A stretch of 64,000 nucleotides of DNA from Gordius sp. MW1 (lineage: Eukaryota; Nematomorpha; Gordioida; Gordea; Gordiidae), in contig OZ038526.1 in assembly GCA_964036665.1 (NCBI GenBank), positions 2,666,001 to 2,730,000 of the forward strand, written 5' to 3'. Position numbers and translations under genes: made by a program. The notes beneath the pieces are model-generated. The model had not been told where the DNA came from, did not search any database, and worked only from the letters and a program-made list of their open reading frames with translations. This document shows, in pieces, positions 22,888 to 34,059 of the stretch (positions are counted from its first letter, which is position 1; the number at the start of each line of letters is the position of its first letter).

Positions 22888-23448
22888 TCTCACCACCTGC
22901 TATTTTGGTAATCAAGTCTTCAAACGTTGGTAGCATATTCATTGGTACTAAGGTAGGGTTTAAAGTGATTCTAAAGTCCCCACAAGTTCGAGGAGAACCA
23001 TTACCTTTAATAACATACTGTTGGTGTGATCCATTTAACTTCACTTATAGATGGGTCCACACGTTCAATAATGTCTTCTTCCTCCAACCTTTTCAATTCC
23101 ATTTCTACTTTGTGTCTTAAGGGAAACGGTACCCTTCGGCTTTGTAATGCTATTGGCTGGGCTTCATCTTTTAAAAAGATTTTAACTTTATAATTCTTAA
23201 TAATTCCGGGGCCATCGCTAAATATCTTGATACTGTGTAAGTAATTGGGAATCTAATTCATTTTGTATTTTATTAATTAAAACCTCTCCTGGAAGGTCAG
23301 GGTTAAACGCTTTTATCCAATCAAGACCAAATATTGCCCCTTCGTTTGCTGTAGTTACAACTACTGGTACCAGTTGAACTTTAACTTTAGTTTTTCCTAA
23401 TATTGGTATAGGATTGTCTCCAAAGGCTCCTAATTTAGCATTCTTCAA
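22888..23448 (-). pseudogene. gypsy-2 protease end and RT start
   Basis: Open from 23448 to 23218: ANEGAIFGLDWIKAFNPDL, a protease C-terminal ILG(x)DW-like motif. Then, on the same strand, DEAQPIALQSRRVPFPLRHK and LKRLEEEDIIERVDPS followed by WITPTV, the standard gypsy protease-RT linker and RT start. It is cut at the composite insert near 22880. Confidence 0.83.
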
Positions 23449-23985
23449 GAGTTGGATTATGAATCAAATTATAAATTTCTTTATTTATTATTGATGCGGC
23501 AGCACCAGTGTCGAACAACATCTTGCACAGTTTTTGGTTGATACTAACCTTGATATAAGGTTTCTTCATCCCCAAACTTGTGTAATTTTTCACATGTAAA
23601 GTATGGATCATATTGACAGAACTTGTGTGGCAAAATTTTGCAAGTGTCCTCTTCTTTAGCATTTGTAGCATTCTTTATAAAATGCTGGGCACTTGTTGAC
23701 TTCATGCACCTTTCCACACCTCTCACATCTTTTTGTAGATGTTGACTCTTGGTGGTGGTAAAATGTTTGAATTTTGGCTTAGCTCTTTGATTTACCACAT
23801 CTATTTAATGAGTTACTACTTCATTTTTTTGCTAATTCCATAGCTTCAGCTATTTTATACAAATCATCAAACGCAATTGTATTTCCTTCAAAATCAATTG
23901 CATCAGGCCATCTAGTTCTAACTTCAATTTCAAGAGCTTTATTTTGGATGCCATGTAGAAATTGATCTCTCAACCTTTCATCTAG
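23435..23985 (-). pseudogene. gypsy-2 gag nucleocapsid and protease start
   Basis: From about 23985: LRDQFLHGIQNKALEIEVRT and FDDLYKIAEAMELA (capsid C-terminal-like), then CERCGKVHEVNKC and a second CYKC knuckle, then LFDTGAAASIINKE, the protease active site (DTG). Three frames are used, so there are at least two frameshifts. Its 5' side ends at the Helitron boundary at 23986. Confidence 0.78.
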
Positions 23986-24441
23986 TCTATATATATAAAA
24001 ATGCTCCGTTTTCTTTGTCCTCTAATAACTCTCTAAGTTCTCGACCGATTGCCACCAAATTTAACCAGATCATTGCCCTGGCATCCTAGATGGTTTATAT
24101 ATACTTTTTATCGACTTGGGACAGCCGTAACCCTGATGGTGCTACTTTTTACATTAAATTTTTTTACACATTTGCTTTGTCATTTGTGGCTCAATATTTT
24201 ACTCACCTACGCCCGTTTTTTTACAATATATAAGGTTGTAACAAATAAACATTCAAGATACCCTAAAACATCACCATTTTTTTAAATAAATATAACGCGC
24301 GCTTTAATAAACATTCCTACGTTTCATTATTTTTTCCCCTTTTTATGAAGTTCGGTAATCAATATTACAAATACAAAAACATGTTGGAAGATAAATGCAG
24401 ACAATGATTAACCGACAAACTTAAAATGCAATGCTATGAGC

Positions 24442-24690
24442 CAGTGGCGTAGACACGGAGGGGGGAAACGGGAAATTTCCCCCCCCCCCGGATTTATGAA
24501 AAAATGAAATATTTTAGATCTAAAGTTTATATTTTATAGTTGTGCAACGTAACTGACCAAGTTGATTATTTATAATGACTTTCTTTATGTTTTATACCAG
24601 ATTTTATAATTTTTATGTTGAAATAATAATGTTAGGGAAAAATTTTGGAGGATTTCCCCCCCCCGGGAGAAAATCCTGGCTACACGCCTG
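24442..24690. mobile_element. hAT-type MITE, copy 3
   Basis: Ends CAGTGGCGTAGAC and GGCTACACGCCTG; perfect 8-bp duplication CTATGAGC (24434-24441, 24691-24698). 249 bp, with C runs inside. Confidence 0.9.
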
Positions 24691-24757
24691 CTATGAGCTA
24701 TTATTCATACAGAATAATGCTTCGAGATCACGAAGAAAATCATATATGCTAATTACT

Positions 24758-25545
24758 TTGAGTCCTGCATGGGCCGGTTTTCGCCGGCCCAGCCCAACCC
24801 ATGTTCAGGTCGACCCAGCCCAACCCAGCCCAAGCCTAACAAAACCCAGCCCAGCCCATCTTAAATATTCTTTCTTCCTAAATTTAATTGGCACTTAACA
24901 ATGTATAAATTTATTTATTTTCATATTAGATATATATTAAAATACAATAAAATGATTTAAATTAATCATCTGTGTCAATTCCATCTTTCCTTTAAAATAT
25001 TAAAAGTATATAGCTTATAAAATTTTTAAATACCCCCAGGTTTTAGATTATGATAATAGTCAATCTTGTTTTAACTTTTTTGACGTTATGACTATAGATA
25101 GCATTACAGAGCCTGCATTTAACTTTTCCTGTTGGTTTGTTGTTATCTCCTACTTCCTATATAAATACTTTCCATATATTTGAGGTGCTTTTAGCATTGT
25201 CGTTATCAATATATTTAAAAGTTGGCGGTTTTAACGTGTTAATAGAATAAAATAAATTAGTAAAATGCGAAGCGACGGATGTTAATTAAAATTTCGAATT
25301 GCAAAACTTAATTAGAATTTGAATTAATATATTAATTTTAAAATTAAATTTTTATTATTCAACAATTCTCAGCCCAGCCCATCAAATTTATTTAGGCCCA
25401 ACCCAGCCCAGCCCATTAAAATATATTATATACTTAACCCAGCCCAGCCCATTAAAATATTTATTTTCCTCGACTCAGCCCAGCTCAACCCATCATGGGC
25501 TGGGCTGGGCGGGTTGATGGGTTTACTGGCCCATGCAGGACTCTA
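24758..25545. mobile_element. hAT-3 element, CCCAGCCCAACCC type
   Basis: Ends TTGAGTCCTGCATGGGCC and GGCCCATGCAGGACTCTA are inverted with one mismatch. Perfect 8-bp duplication TAATTACT (24750-24757, 25546-25553). 788 bp. Subterminal arrays of CCCAGCCCAACCC words (24788-24860 and 25370-25515). The AT-rich core has no readable transposase. Confidence 0.92.
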
Positions 25546-25592
25546 TAATTACTCCATCAATACATATTTTGCTTGCTGTTACTAGAGATTAA

Positions 25593-27478
25593 GGAGAAGT
25601 CTTCTTCTTAGATGCTCCAGGAGGATCTGGTAAAACTTTCCTGCTGACATTGCGCCTGACAACTATTCGTTCCCAAATTAATATAGCCTTGGCTGTAGCG
25701 TCATATGGAATGGCTGCCACAGGGTTACCCGGTAGAAAAACTGCTCATTCAACATTAACATTGCCTTTAAACGCTCAATAGTGAAATTTCGTTGTGCAAC
25801 ATTTCCACAACATATAGAATGGGTAAAGTATTCCAGAAGTCAGGGGCGTAGCCAGGATTTTCTCAAGGGGGTAGAAATTTTCCAATTTTTTAAAAACATT
25901 TTTATTTCAATAAATTATTTATAAGGCGGAGCCCCCGAGGAGATGGGGGTCTGGGGACGAAGCCCCCAGCTACGCCCGAAGGGCTTATTTTTCTATTTAC
26001 TAATATAATATTATTAACTAGATGAACCCGGCAAACGTTGTTTTGCCATTTACCCGGGTGTATTAAATTATGTTGGAATTTTAGGGCATATATGATGATA
26101 AAGCGGTTATTGAAGTAAAAATAAAGTTTGATGTCTATATGTTCTACTTCTATTGTTCTATTTCCGTATACAGTGCAAGGCGTACGAATACTCGAAAACT
26201 ACTGGACCGATTTGCATTTGGCTCGAACAATCTTAAAACATGCTCCGGAGTGTCAGGAATAAACTGTGAAATTTTGAGCCAAATCGGATTGGTAGTTTTC
26301 CAAAAAAGTTGAGAATCAGGCGCTAAACTGTTCTCGAAAACTACTGGACCGATTTGGCTCAAACAAATCTTAAAACATGCTCCGGAGTGTCAGGAATAAA
26401 CTATGAAATTTTGAGCCAAATCGGTCTGGTATTTTTCAAAATTGGTGGCGGCATACACACATAGTTTCATTTTTATATAAAAGACTAGATGAACCCGGCA
26501 AACGTTGTTTTGCCATTTATTTTTGCATTTTGCAGTATCACTTTTTAAGTGTTTCTAATGGCTGTAAACTTACACTTTATGAATAATTGACTAAAAACAT
26601 AAAATATTCATAACGCAGTACAGATATAACCCAAATAATTTATGGTAAAGTTTAGCATAAGCCTTAAAGAAATGTCACTGAGTTTTAAATGTAATTTAAG
26701 TTTCTTCTACAAAATAAACGCATAACCATGACATAAAATACTTTGTATAATCTAATGTTTATATTCCTCTGGTTCATTCATATGGTAACGGGTCTGACCT
26801 GATTTAAAATGAAAGAAAATTTTTATGCAGCCATAAAACATTTAAGCTTCATATATTATACTGCATATGACGTCTTTATTAATTGCCAAAACGTATAAAA
26901 CAAAAAAACGTGACCCTTTGAAAACTACTGGCCCGATTTGACTCAAACAAATCTTAAAACATGCTCCGGAGTATGGGGAATAAACTCTGAAAGTTTGAGC
27001 CAAATCGGTCTGGTAGTTATCCAAATTTGGTTTTATTAAGTGCCAAAACGTATAAAACAAAAAAACGTGACCCCTCGAAAACTACTGAACCGATTTGGCT
27101 CGAACAAACCTTAAAACATGCTCCGGAGTATGGGGAATAAACTGTGAAACTTTGAGCCAAATCGGTCTGGTAGTTTTCCAAATTTGGTTTTATTAAGTGC
27201 CAAAACGTATAAAACAAATTAATTTTTGGCCAAGGGGGTAAACTATCCGTTTTTCTACCCCCTTGTCTACGCCCCTGCCAGAAGTGCAAACTTATGCTTG
27301 AGATGAATGCACAATGGCCCATGAAAAATCGCTCGAGGCTTTAAACGGTCATCGCAAGATTTATGAGGAACACTCAAACCTTTTGGTAACGCTATATTAT
27401 TGTTTGCAACAGATTTTAATCAATCTTTACCGGTTCTCTTAGAATCTGGTTCAAATGACAAAAGGGCATATGTTAAAT
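25593..27478 (+). pseudogene. Helitron PIF1-like helicase, interrupted
   Basis: 25593-25781: GEVFFLDAPGGSGKTFLLTL with the Walker A motif APGGSGKT, then ALAVASYGMAATGLPG and RKTAHSTLTLPLN, the order found in Helitron PIF1-family helicases. A shifted frame continues with CNISTTYRMGKVFQK up to 25840. A hAT-type element (25841-27277) then interrupts. After it come DECTMAHEKSLEAL-like residues (Walker B, DE) and LFATDFNQSLPVLLESGSND. Several frameshifts and stops. The N-terminal replication initiator domain is absent. Confidence 0.85.
25841..27277. mobile_element. Long hAT-type element, copy 4 of GGCGTAGCC family
   Basis: Ends CAGGGGCGTAGCC and GTCTACGCCCCTG; perfect 8-bp duplication CCAGAAGT (25833-25840, 27278-27285). 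1437 bp, about six times the usual size. The interior holds AACCCGGCAAACGTTGTTTT twice (26023, 26487) and repeated ACTACTGGACCGATTTGGCT blocks (26190-26440, 26920-27190), sequences of a type often seen in nonautonomous Helitrons. So other repeats probably inserted inside it. Confidence 0.88.
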
Positions 27479-27485
27479 AAACCGC

Positions 27486-28020
27486 AATTGGATACATATA
27501 TAAATAAATTCACATTAGATACATAATGTAAATATAAAAATATTATATAGGTAATATAACAATTATCTTTAATAATTCGCACGAGATATTTAGATTTATG
27601 CTCAACCGGTCTAATGCTCAAGTAATCTAATGCACAAAAATTGTAATTTAAACGTTATTAGATAAGTTTATATAACAATATAAAGTATTGTAAATGCATA
27701 TTAACTTATTATAAAGCATTTAATCTAACCTACGAAAGAAAATAATAAAACATTTGAACTTCATATATTATATGCTTAATATGAAAGAAAATATATATGC
27801 AGCAATAAAAAAGCTAATCTTCATATATTATATGCTTAATATATGTTTTTGCAACCTTTAAGCGTTTTTAACATGATTAAATATAAGATTAATTAGTTAT
27901 AAGCATTCTTTGCAAATTTTAGATTACTTGAGCATTAGATCCCTTCAGCAAAAACGGATATTTAACTTAACAAAGAGTGCTTATACTTATTATCATATAG
28001 AACTTTAAGTTAAACCCACA
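27486..28020. other. AT-rich spacer with short tandem copies
   Basis: 27735-27845 holds two copies of about 65 bp containing CTTCATATATTATATGCTTA; a related piece is at 26810-26870. No gene seen. Confidence 0.5.
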
Positions 28021-28139
28021 TTATAAAAATTTTGTTTTGGAAAATAAGGCTTCAAGCCATTCGTGACCGGAAAAATATTATTCAAAACACCATTAATTCA
28101 TAAAATATGTCCCGTCTATTTTGTAATGTATGATTCTAA

Positions 28140-28255
28140 CCTTGGCCCGACTCTTTAATAACCTGACCCGACCCGTAGACGTTTCAAAGTTTCAAATCCT
28201 AGCCTCACCCAACCCGAGGTATGGTTGGGTCGAGTTTTGGGTCATCCGTGCATGT
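28140..28255. repeat. hAT-type GC-rich relic (GACCCGACCCG)
   Basis: Short zone with CTGACCCGACCCGTAGACG and GGTTGGGTCGAGTTTTGGGT, ending near CCGTGCATG. It resembles the subterminal region of hAT-1. No clear ends. Confidence 0.45.
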
Positions 28256-28379
28256 CTCAAGCGAAATCATTAATATTATGAATTTTATTTCATTTAAATC
28301 AGCGAATGGTAGGCGGAGTTCTCTCCTTGCCTAACGTACACGTCAGTGGTCTTGACTGTATAGGAGTTATATCTATTTT

Positions 28380-29190
28380 TACAGTTTCTAAGATTTTATG
28401 ACGGGCCTAGCGGGCCTTTCTTATTTCTATGCACGGCCCGAGCCCGCTCAGTTATATTAGGGCCCTTCCCTTCCCCCGTTGTTTCCTTTAAAGCAAAACC
28501 TCGAGGGTAATTTATAATGAAAAATGCATATAATTAAAAAAGGACGGAACAATGTGATTAAAAAGATTTCATTAAGACTTTATAAAATTATATAGCGTAC
28601 AGTAAAGTGAGAAAATTTCAATTTTGCAAAATGGCCAATGTATTGCCGCATAATATACATACATATTTGATTTAATCTATCGCTTGGAGTTGTTTAAAAA
28701 TAGGTTTATATTTTTTCCACATATTGAACTTGAAAAAAACAAATTTTTAACGTGCTCGGTAGCGGAAGAATGGCTTTAAAGTTTTTGCTATATTTTTATA
28801 AAAACAATATATTATTAAGAAAAGCATAGAAATGCAAATGTAATTTGGATATATTTTACCCATTACAAATATAATGGGTCAAGATGACGGACTTAACAAA
28901 GGAAAAATTTGTTTGATAATATATTAATGTATAATTATAGTCTATTTCTCTTCCTACAATAAGTTAAAATAACGCAATTTTGTTTTTTAATCTTGTCATT
29001 AATTTGGTGATATACAATGAAGAATGGCTATTGCTATTAAAACATATTATTTGAATGGTGTGTTGGCTTGGGTCTTCGGGTGGTCTGGCTGGCCAATCAG
29101 GCCCCATCCGTGCAGCATTGCCCAAAACCCTCTCAGGCCTGGCTTAGGCCGAATCTAGCATCGGGCGGCCCCTGCAGGGTTTAATAATAG
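28380..29190. other. Possible decayed hAT with GGGCC-rich ends
   Basis: GC-rich blocks GCACGGCCCGAGCCCGC (28428) and GGCCCCATCCGTGCAGC (29101) face each other across an AT-rich core with no ORF. This fits the same hAT layout, but no target duplication was found. Confidence 0.4.
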
Positions 29191-29283
29191 CCCAAGTGTG
29201 GGCAATTCTATGTCATTATTACTTAGAAAACACAACTATGGAAAACTCACACAAAATATTTATTAAGCTTTATTATCGTGTGT

Positions 29284-30463
29284 TAAATATATAATGACAC
29301 TAAAAAAGGATATGATAACGAAGTAATTATAAAAAAGTCATTAAAAGGCATTATTTTTTTTTTCGTCTTCTTTAAGAATAAGCATTGAATCCATCTGGGA
29401 ATAAATATTAGTTTTTGCAATAGCAAAGGCGTTAGATTGTCTGAGTAAAAAAAACTATTAAAAATTTCCGTGGGAAATGAGCGTTTATTAAGTTCTTTAT
29501 AAAAAGATATTGAATTCTTCCTCAAGTCCCCTAGGATTACGTAACAGAATAAATATGGAGGATCCTAATCTGAATATTTTAAGCATATAAGATGTTCTGT
29601 CCACCCTAGGGGATCTTGAGTATCGTTAGAGGGTGCGAAAAGATCGATACAGGTGTGGTCCAATTTTAAAAGCAAATCTCTGCTCCTTGAAAGGAAACGA
29701 GTGACAAATCGTGACGAGCATTCGCACTCTAAGAGGGGATCTGACGGTTCAAGGAAGCCAAATTTTATTTTGTTTCCGTTCCACGCAAGGTCCTTATTCA
29801 ATGATGTTTTACATAACTATGAAAGTTTTTTTAAATTCATGCTCGAATTAATTTCAAATATAATTTTAATACAACACTTGGCTTCAAGCCACTCTTCTAA
29901 CAAAATATGGGGTCCAGGCATTTGCTCACCAACTGCAATTTCCTTAGGTCCTTATCTTCCTCCCTATTCATTAAACAACCTATGAACGATCTTGGCACAT
30001 GATCCATCAAGCCTTGGCTAATGAGAGTGTCAACTTAAAGGTTTATATACAACAATCCTATTGGATGCAAATTGGATGTCACTATCCGTTATTTACCTTC
30101 TTTCGACATGCGACGCCAAACAGCATTGGTGACCTCAAATCGTTTGCTTTTCCCCAATCCGGTTGTGAATGTCTAGGAGCGTACCCTAGCAAGTTTTCTG
30201 TAATACTTTTAGTCCTCTTGGGTTGTAATTATACATCACCCTAACCCTGCCGTTTATTTTATTACTCATAGATGAGTAAGCGCGTCACCATCCGCATTGG
30301 AAGTTCAATAAAGAGGTATGTTTAGTAGGCACGAAATACATTGTTACAAGCTACACTCAAATCAAACGGGTAACCTCTCCATTTTTGAACCGTGTTAATC
30401 CTCTTTGAAGGGCATATGGGTCCTTACGCTTCGTCACTCGCTCTATGGGACAAAGGCTTGAAG
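29284..30463. mobile_element. Non-LTR copy A2 with internal inversion
   Basis: 29284-29801 reads on the minus strand as the C-terminal part (FYKELNKRSFPTEI..., EPSDPLLE, DHTCIDLFAPSNDTQDPLG). 29808-30463 reads on the plus strand as the part upstream of it (QHLASSHSSNKIWGPGICSP, FRHATPNSIGDLKSFAFPQ, then a zinc-knuckle region to about SMGQRLE). The two halves overlap by roughly 25 codons. This head-to-head layout is what twin-priming 5' inversion gives. Heavily mutated. Confidence 0.75.
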
Positions 30464-30469
30464 TGAAAC

Positions 30470-31278
30470 GACTTCTTTTACCCCGAAAGAGATTTGGTAG
30501 GGATACGCACAAGTTTAAAAGAGAAAGAATACGCGAAGAGAATTAACTTAAATTAGAATGTTTTTTACATTTACTAATATAATGCGCGATTTATATATTC
30601 CTTACTATTGTTGTAACTTCGATATAATAAAATACCAACCTTTTTTACTATAACTGGTGACCCCGCATTTCGGGGGAGTCGTCCTTTTTTTTTCCTCCCC
30701 CCAACGCTCCTTGTAGTATCGGCGTAAAGGATGTCTTAGTTATAATATAATAATGCAACTTGGAGAGATTAAGTACTACTACCATCGCCAAATGACACTG
30801 ATAACTGATCGAGATGAACAATCAACCCCTTCAACCTCTTAATTAATCTAGATCTTCTAGATAATTAAAAGTTTCTACTTTATTATAACCTATAGAAAGA
30901 AGTGATTCTAATCAGGTAATACGATATTACCCCCATCCTATTTGCATGGAGTGCAAAAAAATAAAATTATAAGGTACATGGAGTTAGTGATTGCGTGTGG
31001 TTGTTGAGGCGTGAATGCTGGTTGGTAGTTGTTTTGCTATCCCATATATTAGTAGAGTCACGAGCAGACGTATCTATATAAGAATCGCAGTATTCCATCA
31101 GTTAAATAGGTCAGTGGTGAGGAAAATGCTAATAATAGCAGGTATTTGCATTATATCGCCGAAATTGTTTGTCCTTGCTCATTAGGCCGTGTAGGTGTGT
31201 TGATGTTGTATATGGCCCTGAGGAAGTGGACAATTTTAGTAGCCGGCACACGTTGCAGAGTTTGATAGTTTAGTAAAG
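30470..31278. repeat. TRIM-like cluster, left part
   Basis: 30480-30652 resembles an LTR ending before TGGTGACCCCGCATTTCGGG (30656), a primer-binding-site-like block. 30856-30935 is a short minus-oriented LTR copy (TAAAAGTTTCTACTTTATTA). The following interior to 31278 resumes at 33615 on the far side of gypsy-3. Matching sequence occurs at 35010-35090. No ORF. Confidence 0.55.
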
Positions 31279-31511
31279 TGTTACGACTTGGTTTTGGTTA
31301 AGACTTTATTAAATGTATATCTTTAAATAACCATTCTGTTCAGACTGTTTTTAGTAATACAATTTTTGTATATATATGTGATAGTGGGGTGATACATTTA
31401 AATAGTGGGGTGATAGTGTAATGAACGCGCTAAAGTAGAATTTGAATATTCTAGTGCAGTCTTATGCTGGCGCTCCGCATGATAGTGGGGTGATACGTTC
31501 GAAAGTAGAGT

Positions 31512-32381
31512 TTAGTCTATAACATCTAATTTGAATACATAACATCTCTTACCCCTTAAGGGATTCCATATCTTTCTATAGGGTTTCGGATTCGTGTAGA
31601 TAGCCGGACCGTTATTTCTGGTGAGTCCATACGATGGGGTAGAGGTGAGGGAGGGGGGGGGGGGGTTGTGGGAAACTGGCATATTATCGCTAGCTTCATC
31701 ATGTGGTAGATTAGGCTGTTGCGGAATGGTGGCGTCAAGTAAATCACCGGGATCATTTTGTGGCAGATCACCCGGTATTGCGTGCGAAATGTCAGCCCAT
31801 CGATCTTCATTGTTTAGTGTGTCTGCGTTGTCTAAAGATTTTCTAAGATGATCACCATGTCTCTTCCATAATGCCCCATTATCCATTTCTATCATGTATG
31901 ATACTGGGCCTAAGAATTTTACTTTTTTTCCCATTACCCATAATTGATCATTAGTTGTGAAAGTTCTAACCAATACTCTGTCTCCAATTACAAATTTCCG
32001 TTTGATAGGTGCCAACTCGTCTTTGTCAAGACCAGTTACATGTGGTTTGAGTAAGTTTAATGGACCGATTGGTTGAATTTTGACTAATAGATTGGCTGGA
32101 GTTAATCCAGTTGTTGGGTGAATGGTATTCCTATAAGAAAACAGAAAGTTATATAATTTATCGTTTTTAAAATTCCTTGTTTTGTTCAAAAACTCATTGA
32201 ATGTTCGGACAAAACGTTCAGCTTCTCCGTTGGATTGAGGGTGATATGGGCTGGAATATGCATTACGAATATTATTTGTTACAACATCATCGTCAGTATG
32301 ATTAATCTCGCGCAGTTGTAAAGGTTTATTTCGCTCCCAATCTCCAGCTAGCTGCCGTAATATATGAGGAAAGATTCTCAA
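31512..32381 (-). CDS. gypsy-3 protease end fused to integrase C-terminal half
   Basis: A 289-codon open frame. The start (about residues 1-18) belongs to the protease end (upstream GRDWL-like residues lie in another frame). About residue 20 it jumps into integrase: SSPYHPQSNGEAERFVRTFN carries the last conserved E of the DDE core; FLFSYRNTIHPTTGLTPANL follows; FVIGDRVLVRTF and FLGPVSYMIEMDNG form the SH3-like GPY/F module. A proline-rich tail (about 210-255) ends it. All RT and RNase H and the first two catalytic residues of integrase are missing. It is a relic coding part, not a working enzyme. LTR sequence begins 30 bp after the stop. Confidence 0.82.
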   Translation of the reverse strand: MRIFPHILRQLAGDWERNKPLQLREINHTDDDVVTNNIRNAYSSPYHPQSNGEAERFVRTFNEFLNKTRNFKNDKLYNFLFSYRNTIHPTTGLTPANLLVKIQPIGPLNLLKPHVTGLDKDELAPIKRKFVIGDRVLVRTFTTNDQLWVMGKKVKFLGPVSYMIEMDNGALWKRHGDHLRKSLDNADTLNNEDRWADISHAIPGDLPQNDPGDLLDATIPQQPNLPHDEASDNMPVSHNPPPPSLTSTPSYGLTRNNGPAIYTNPKPYRKIWNPLRGKRCYVFKLDVID

Positions 32382-32522
32382 CCAATCTCTTCCTAAAATG
32401 TTTTGCCATTCCCCTCCACGACGTAAAGAAAAAGTTGGTGGGTTGCGTCCTGTTCTTGCACCGTGACTTTTGCCGTTCCTTTTATCGGAATAGTTGACCC
32501 CTCGTAACCCTTTAGAACAATA

Positions 32523-33345
32523 CTACAAGGTTGAATGGCCAGGTGAGCCCCATTGATGGAATTTATTTAAGGTGAGTGCTGAGCCGGTGTCGATATCAAA
32601 TTTTAAAATATGCTTGTTTACCTTCAACCCATAATATGGCCGGGAATTTTCTTCTAAATGAAAATAGTTCAATGACGAGACCCGGTTGGAGCGGCATATT
32701 TTCCCGATGTGACCCTGGGTATGGCATTTGCAACATGTTGCAAATCGGAATTTACAATTAGAACGAAAGTGATTACCTCCGCAGGCGAAGCATTTGATAT
32801 TCGGTATCGGTTGTTTGTTGGTCACCGTATGAATAGGTTCCAACTGTTGCGTCAATAAATGACTTTGAAATCTCGCTCGTTCCATGGACCTGGCAACATC
32901 CAAAGCCCCTTACCAGGTCAAATTTTCCACAATCAACAGATGTTCTACAACCTTCCCATTTAGCAGTCCAGCTACGAAACGGTCTCGTAGATTATCCTCG
33001 AGAGTTGAACCGTAATTACAATGGATATAAATACCTTTTAATCTTGCCGAAAAAGCATCAATATTTTCACCTTCCAACTGAACACATTTATGGAATTTAT
33101 ACCTATGTACAATAGGACTAAACGTGGGGAAGAAAAAACTTTTCAGGGTCGACACTATCTCTTCGAATGCCTTCTGCAACAGATCCGATGGTGGATTTAT
33201 TAATAATTCATATTCTGTGATCCAATCACCGTAAGGAGCAGAGATTTAACAACTAGATGATAATGGTTAAACTGCGACATATAAAGGTCAATATTATCGG
33301 AAGGCACATAGGGGTGGAAACTAATCGAAGAAGGAGACCGCGCCA
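32523..33345 (-). pseudogene. gypsy-3 gag and protease start
   Basis: Starts near 33345 (MARSPSSISFHPYVPSDNID) right after the 5' LTR. A frameshift near 33190 leads to 33179-32910 (capsid: FEEIVSTLKSFFF, then EGENIDAFSARLKGIYIHC and LRDRFVAGL). A second shift leads to 32903-32523 with CFACGGNHFRSNC and CCKCHTQGHIGKIC, two CCHC knuckles, and DIDTGSALTL, the protease active site. It encodes capsid and nucleocapsid; with two frameshifts it is probably not translated as one protein. Confidence 0.85.
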
Positions 33346-33614
33346 TTGTTACGACTTGGTTTTTGTTAAGACTTTATTAAATGTATAACTTTAAATAACT
33401 ATTCTGTTCAGACTGTTTTTAGTAATACAATTTTTGTATATATATATGTGATAGTGGGGTGATACATTTAAATAGTGGGGTGATAGTGGAATGAACGCGC
33501 TAAAGTAGAATATGAATATTCTAGTGCAGTCTTATGCTGGCGCTCCGCATGATAGTGGGGTGATACTTGCGAAAGTAGAGTTTAGTCTATAACATATAAT
33601 TTGAATACATAACA

Positions 33615-34050
33615 TAAAGCGTTTAGATTGTCATCTTATTAGCAACCAGATAGGTAGGTTTATTCCACAGTATTGGGACACGTTTAGATCGAGATATATT
33701 TGAGATTTGAAGGATTGATTGCTTTGTATCTCGATCTCTTCAGTGTCTTATTTGGTGAAGGTTTGAGAAAGTAGTACCCAAAAACTTTGAATTGCATTAT
33801 TTTTAACGATGATAACCATGGCGCCTATTAGAGAATGTTTAGGGGGAGGAAAAAAATCGGCTCCCCTCCATTGCGAGGTAAGCAATGTCGACCTAGGGTT
33901 ATAATTGTTTAGGGGGGAGGAATCAAAAAAAAAATTCGGCTCCCCCGAAAAAGCGGGGTCACCATTGTAGAGAGTTAAAAGTTTCTACTTTATTATAACC
34001 TAAAGAAAGAAGTAACTCGAATTAGGTAATACTATATACCTATTGTTAAA
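33615..34050 (-). mobile_element. TRIM-like element, right part, with PBS and LTR
   Basis: Continues the interior interrupted by gypsy-3. A minus-sense primer-binding-like block TGGTGACCCCGCTTTTTCGG lies at about 33935-33955, beside an LTR at 33957-34050 that matches 30856-30935. Together the parts form a minus-oriented element of about 0.9 kb split by gypsy-3. Confidence 0.55.
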
Positions 34051-34059
34051 ACGATAAAA

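Larger units (their letters stand above)
15640..23985 (-). mobile_element. gypsy-2 element, multiply interrupted
   Basis: Pieces in order on the minus strand: gag (23985-23640), protease (23560-23218), RT start (23217-22888), RT end (19503-19038), RNase H (18920-18729), integrase start (18600-18090), integrase end (16450-15778). Three insertions break it: a Helitron at its 5' side, a 3.4-kb insert in RT, a non-LTR copy in integrase. No LTRs were found, so its outer limits are unknown. Confidence 0.85.
23986..27478 (+). mobile_element. Helitron (decayed) with three nested hAT-type insertions
   Basis: The left end TCTATATATATAAAAATG (23986) is a typical Helitron 5' terminus (TC start, AT-rich) and directly abuts gypsy-2 gag. 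Helicase coding begins at 25593. The interior carries a MITE (24442-24690), hAT-3 (24758-25545) and a 1.4-kb hAT-type element (25841-27277). Neither the Rep/HUH region nor the 3' CTRR hairpin end was found. Confidence 0.65.
31279..33614 (-). mobile_element. gypsy-3: LTR element lacking RT, RNase H and most of integrase
   Basis: LTRs 31279-31544 and 33347-33614, TGTTACG...ATAACA, differ at only a handful of positions. Perfect 5-bp target duplication TAAAG (31274-31278, 33615-33619). In minus-strand sense the 5' LTR is followed by TGGCGCGGTCTCC, a likely primer-binding site, and a purine-rich AAGGGGTAAGAGA precedes the 3' LTR. Interior: gag with two zinc knuckles, a protease, then directly the integrase C-terminal half. 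Near-identical LTRs and intact duplication point to a young insertion of a deletion derivative. Confidence 0.92.

Noticed and set aside
31621-31851. 76-codon plus-strand frame
   Set aside because: Antisense to the gypsy-3 integrase tail; contains a poly-G run.
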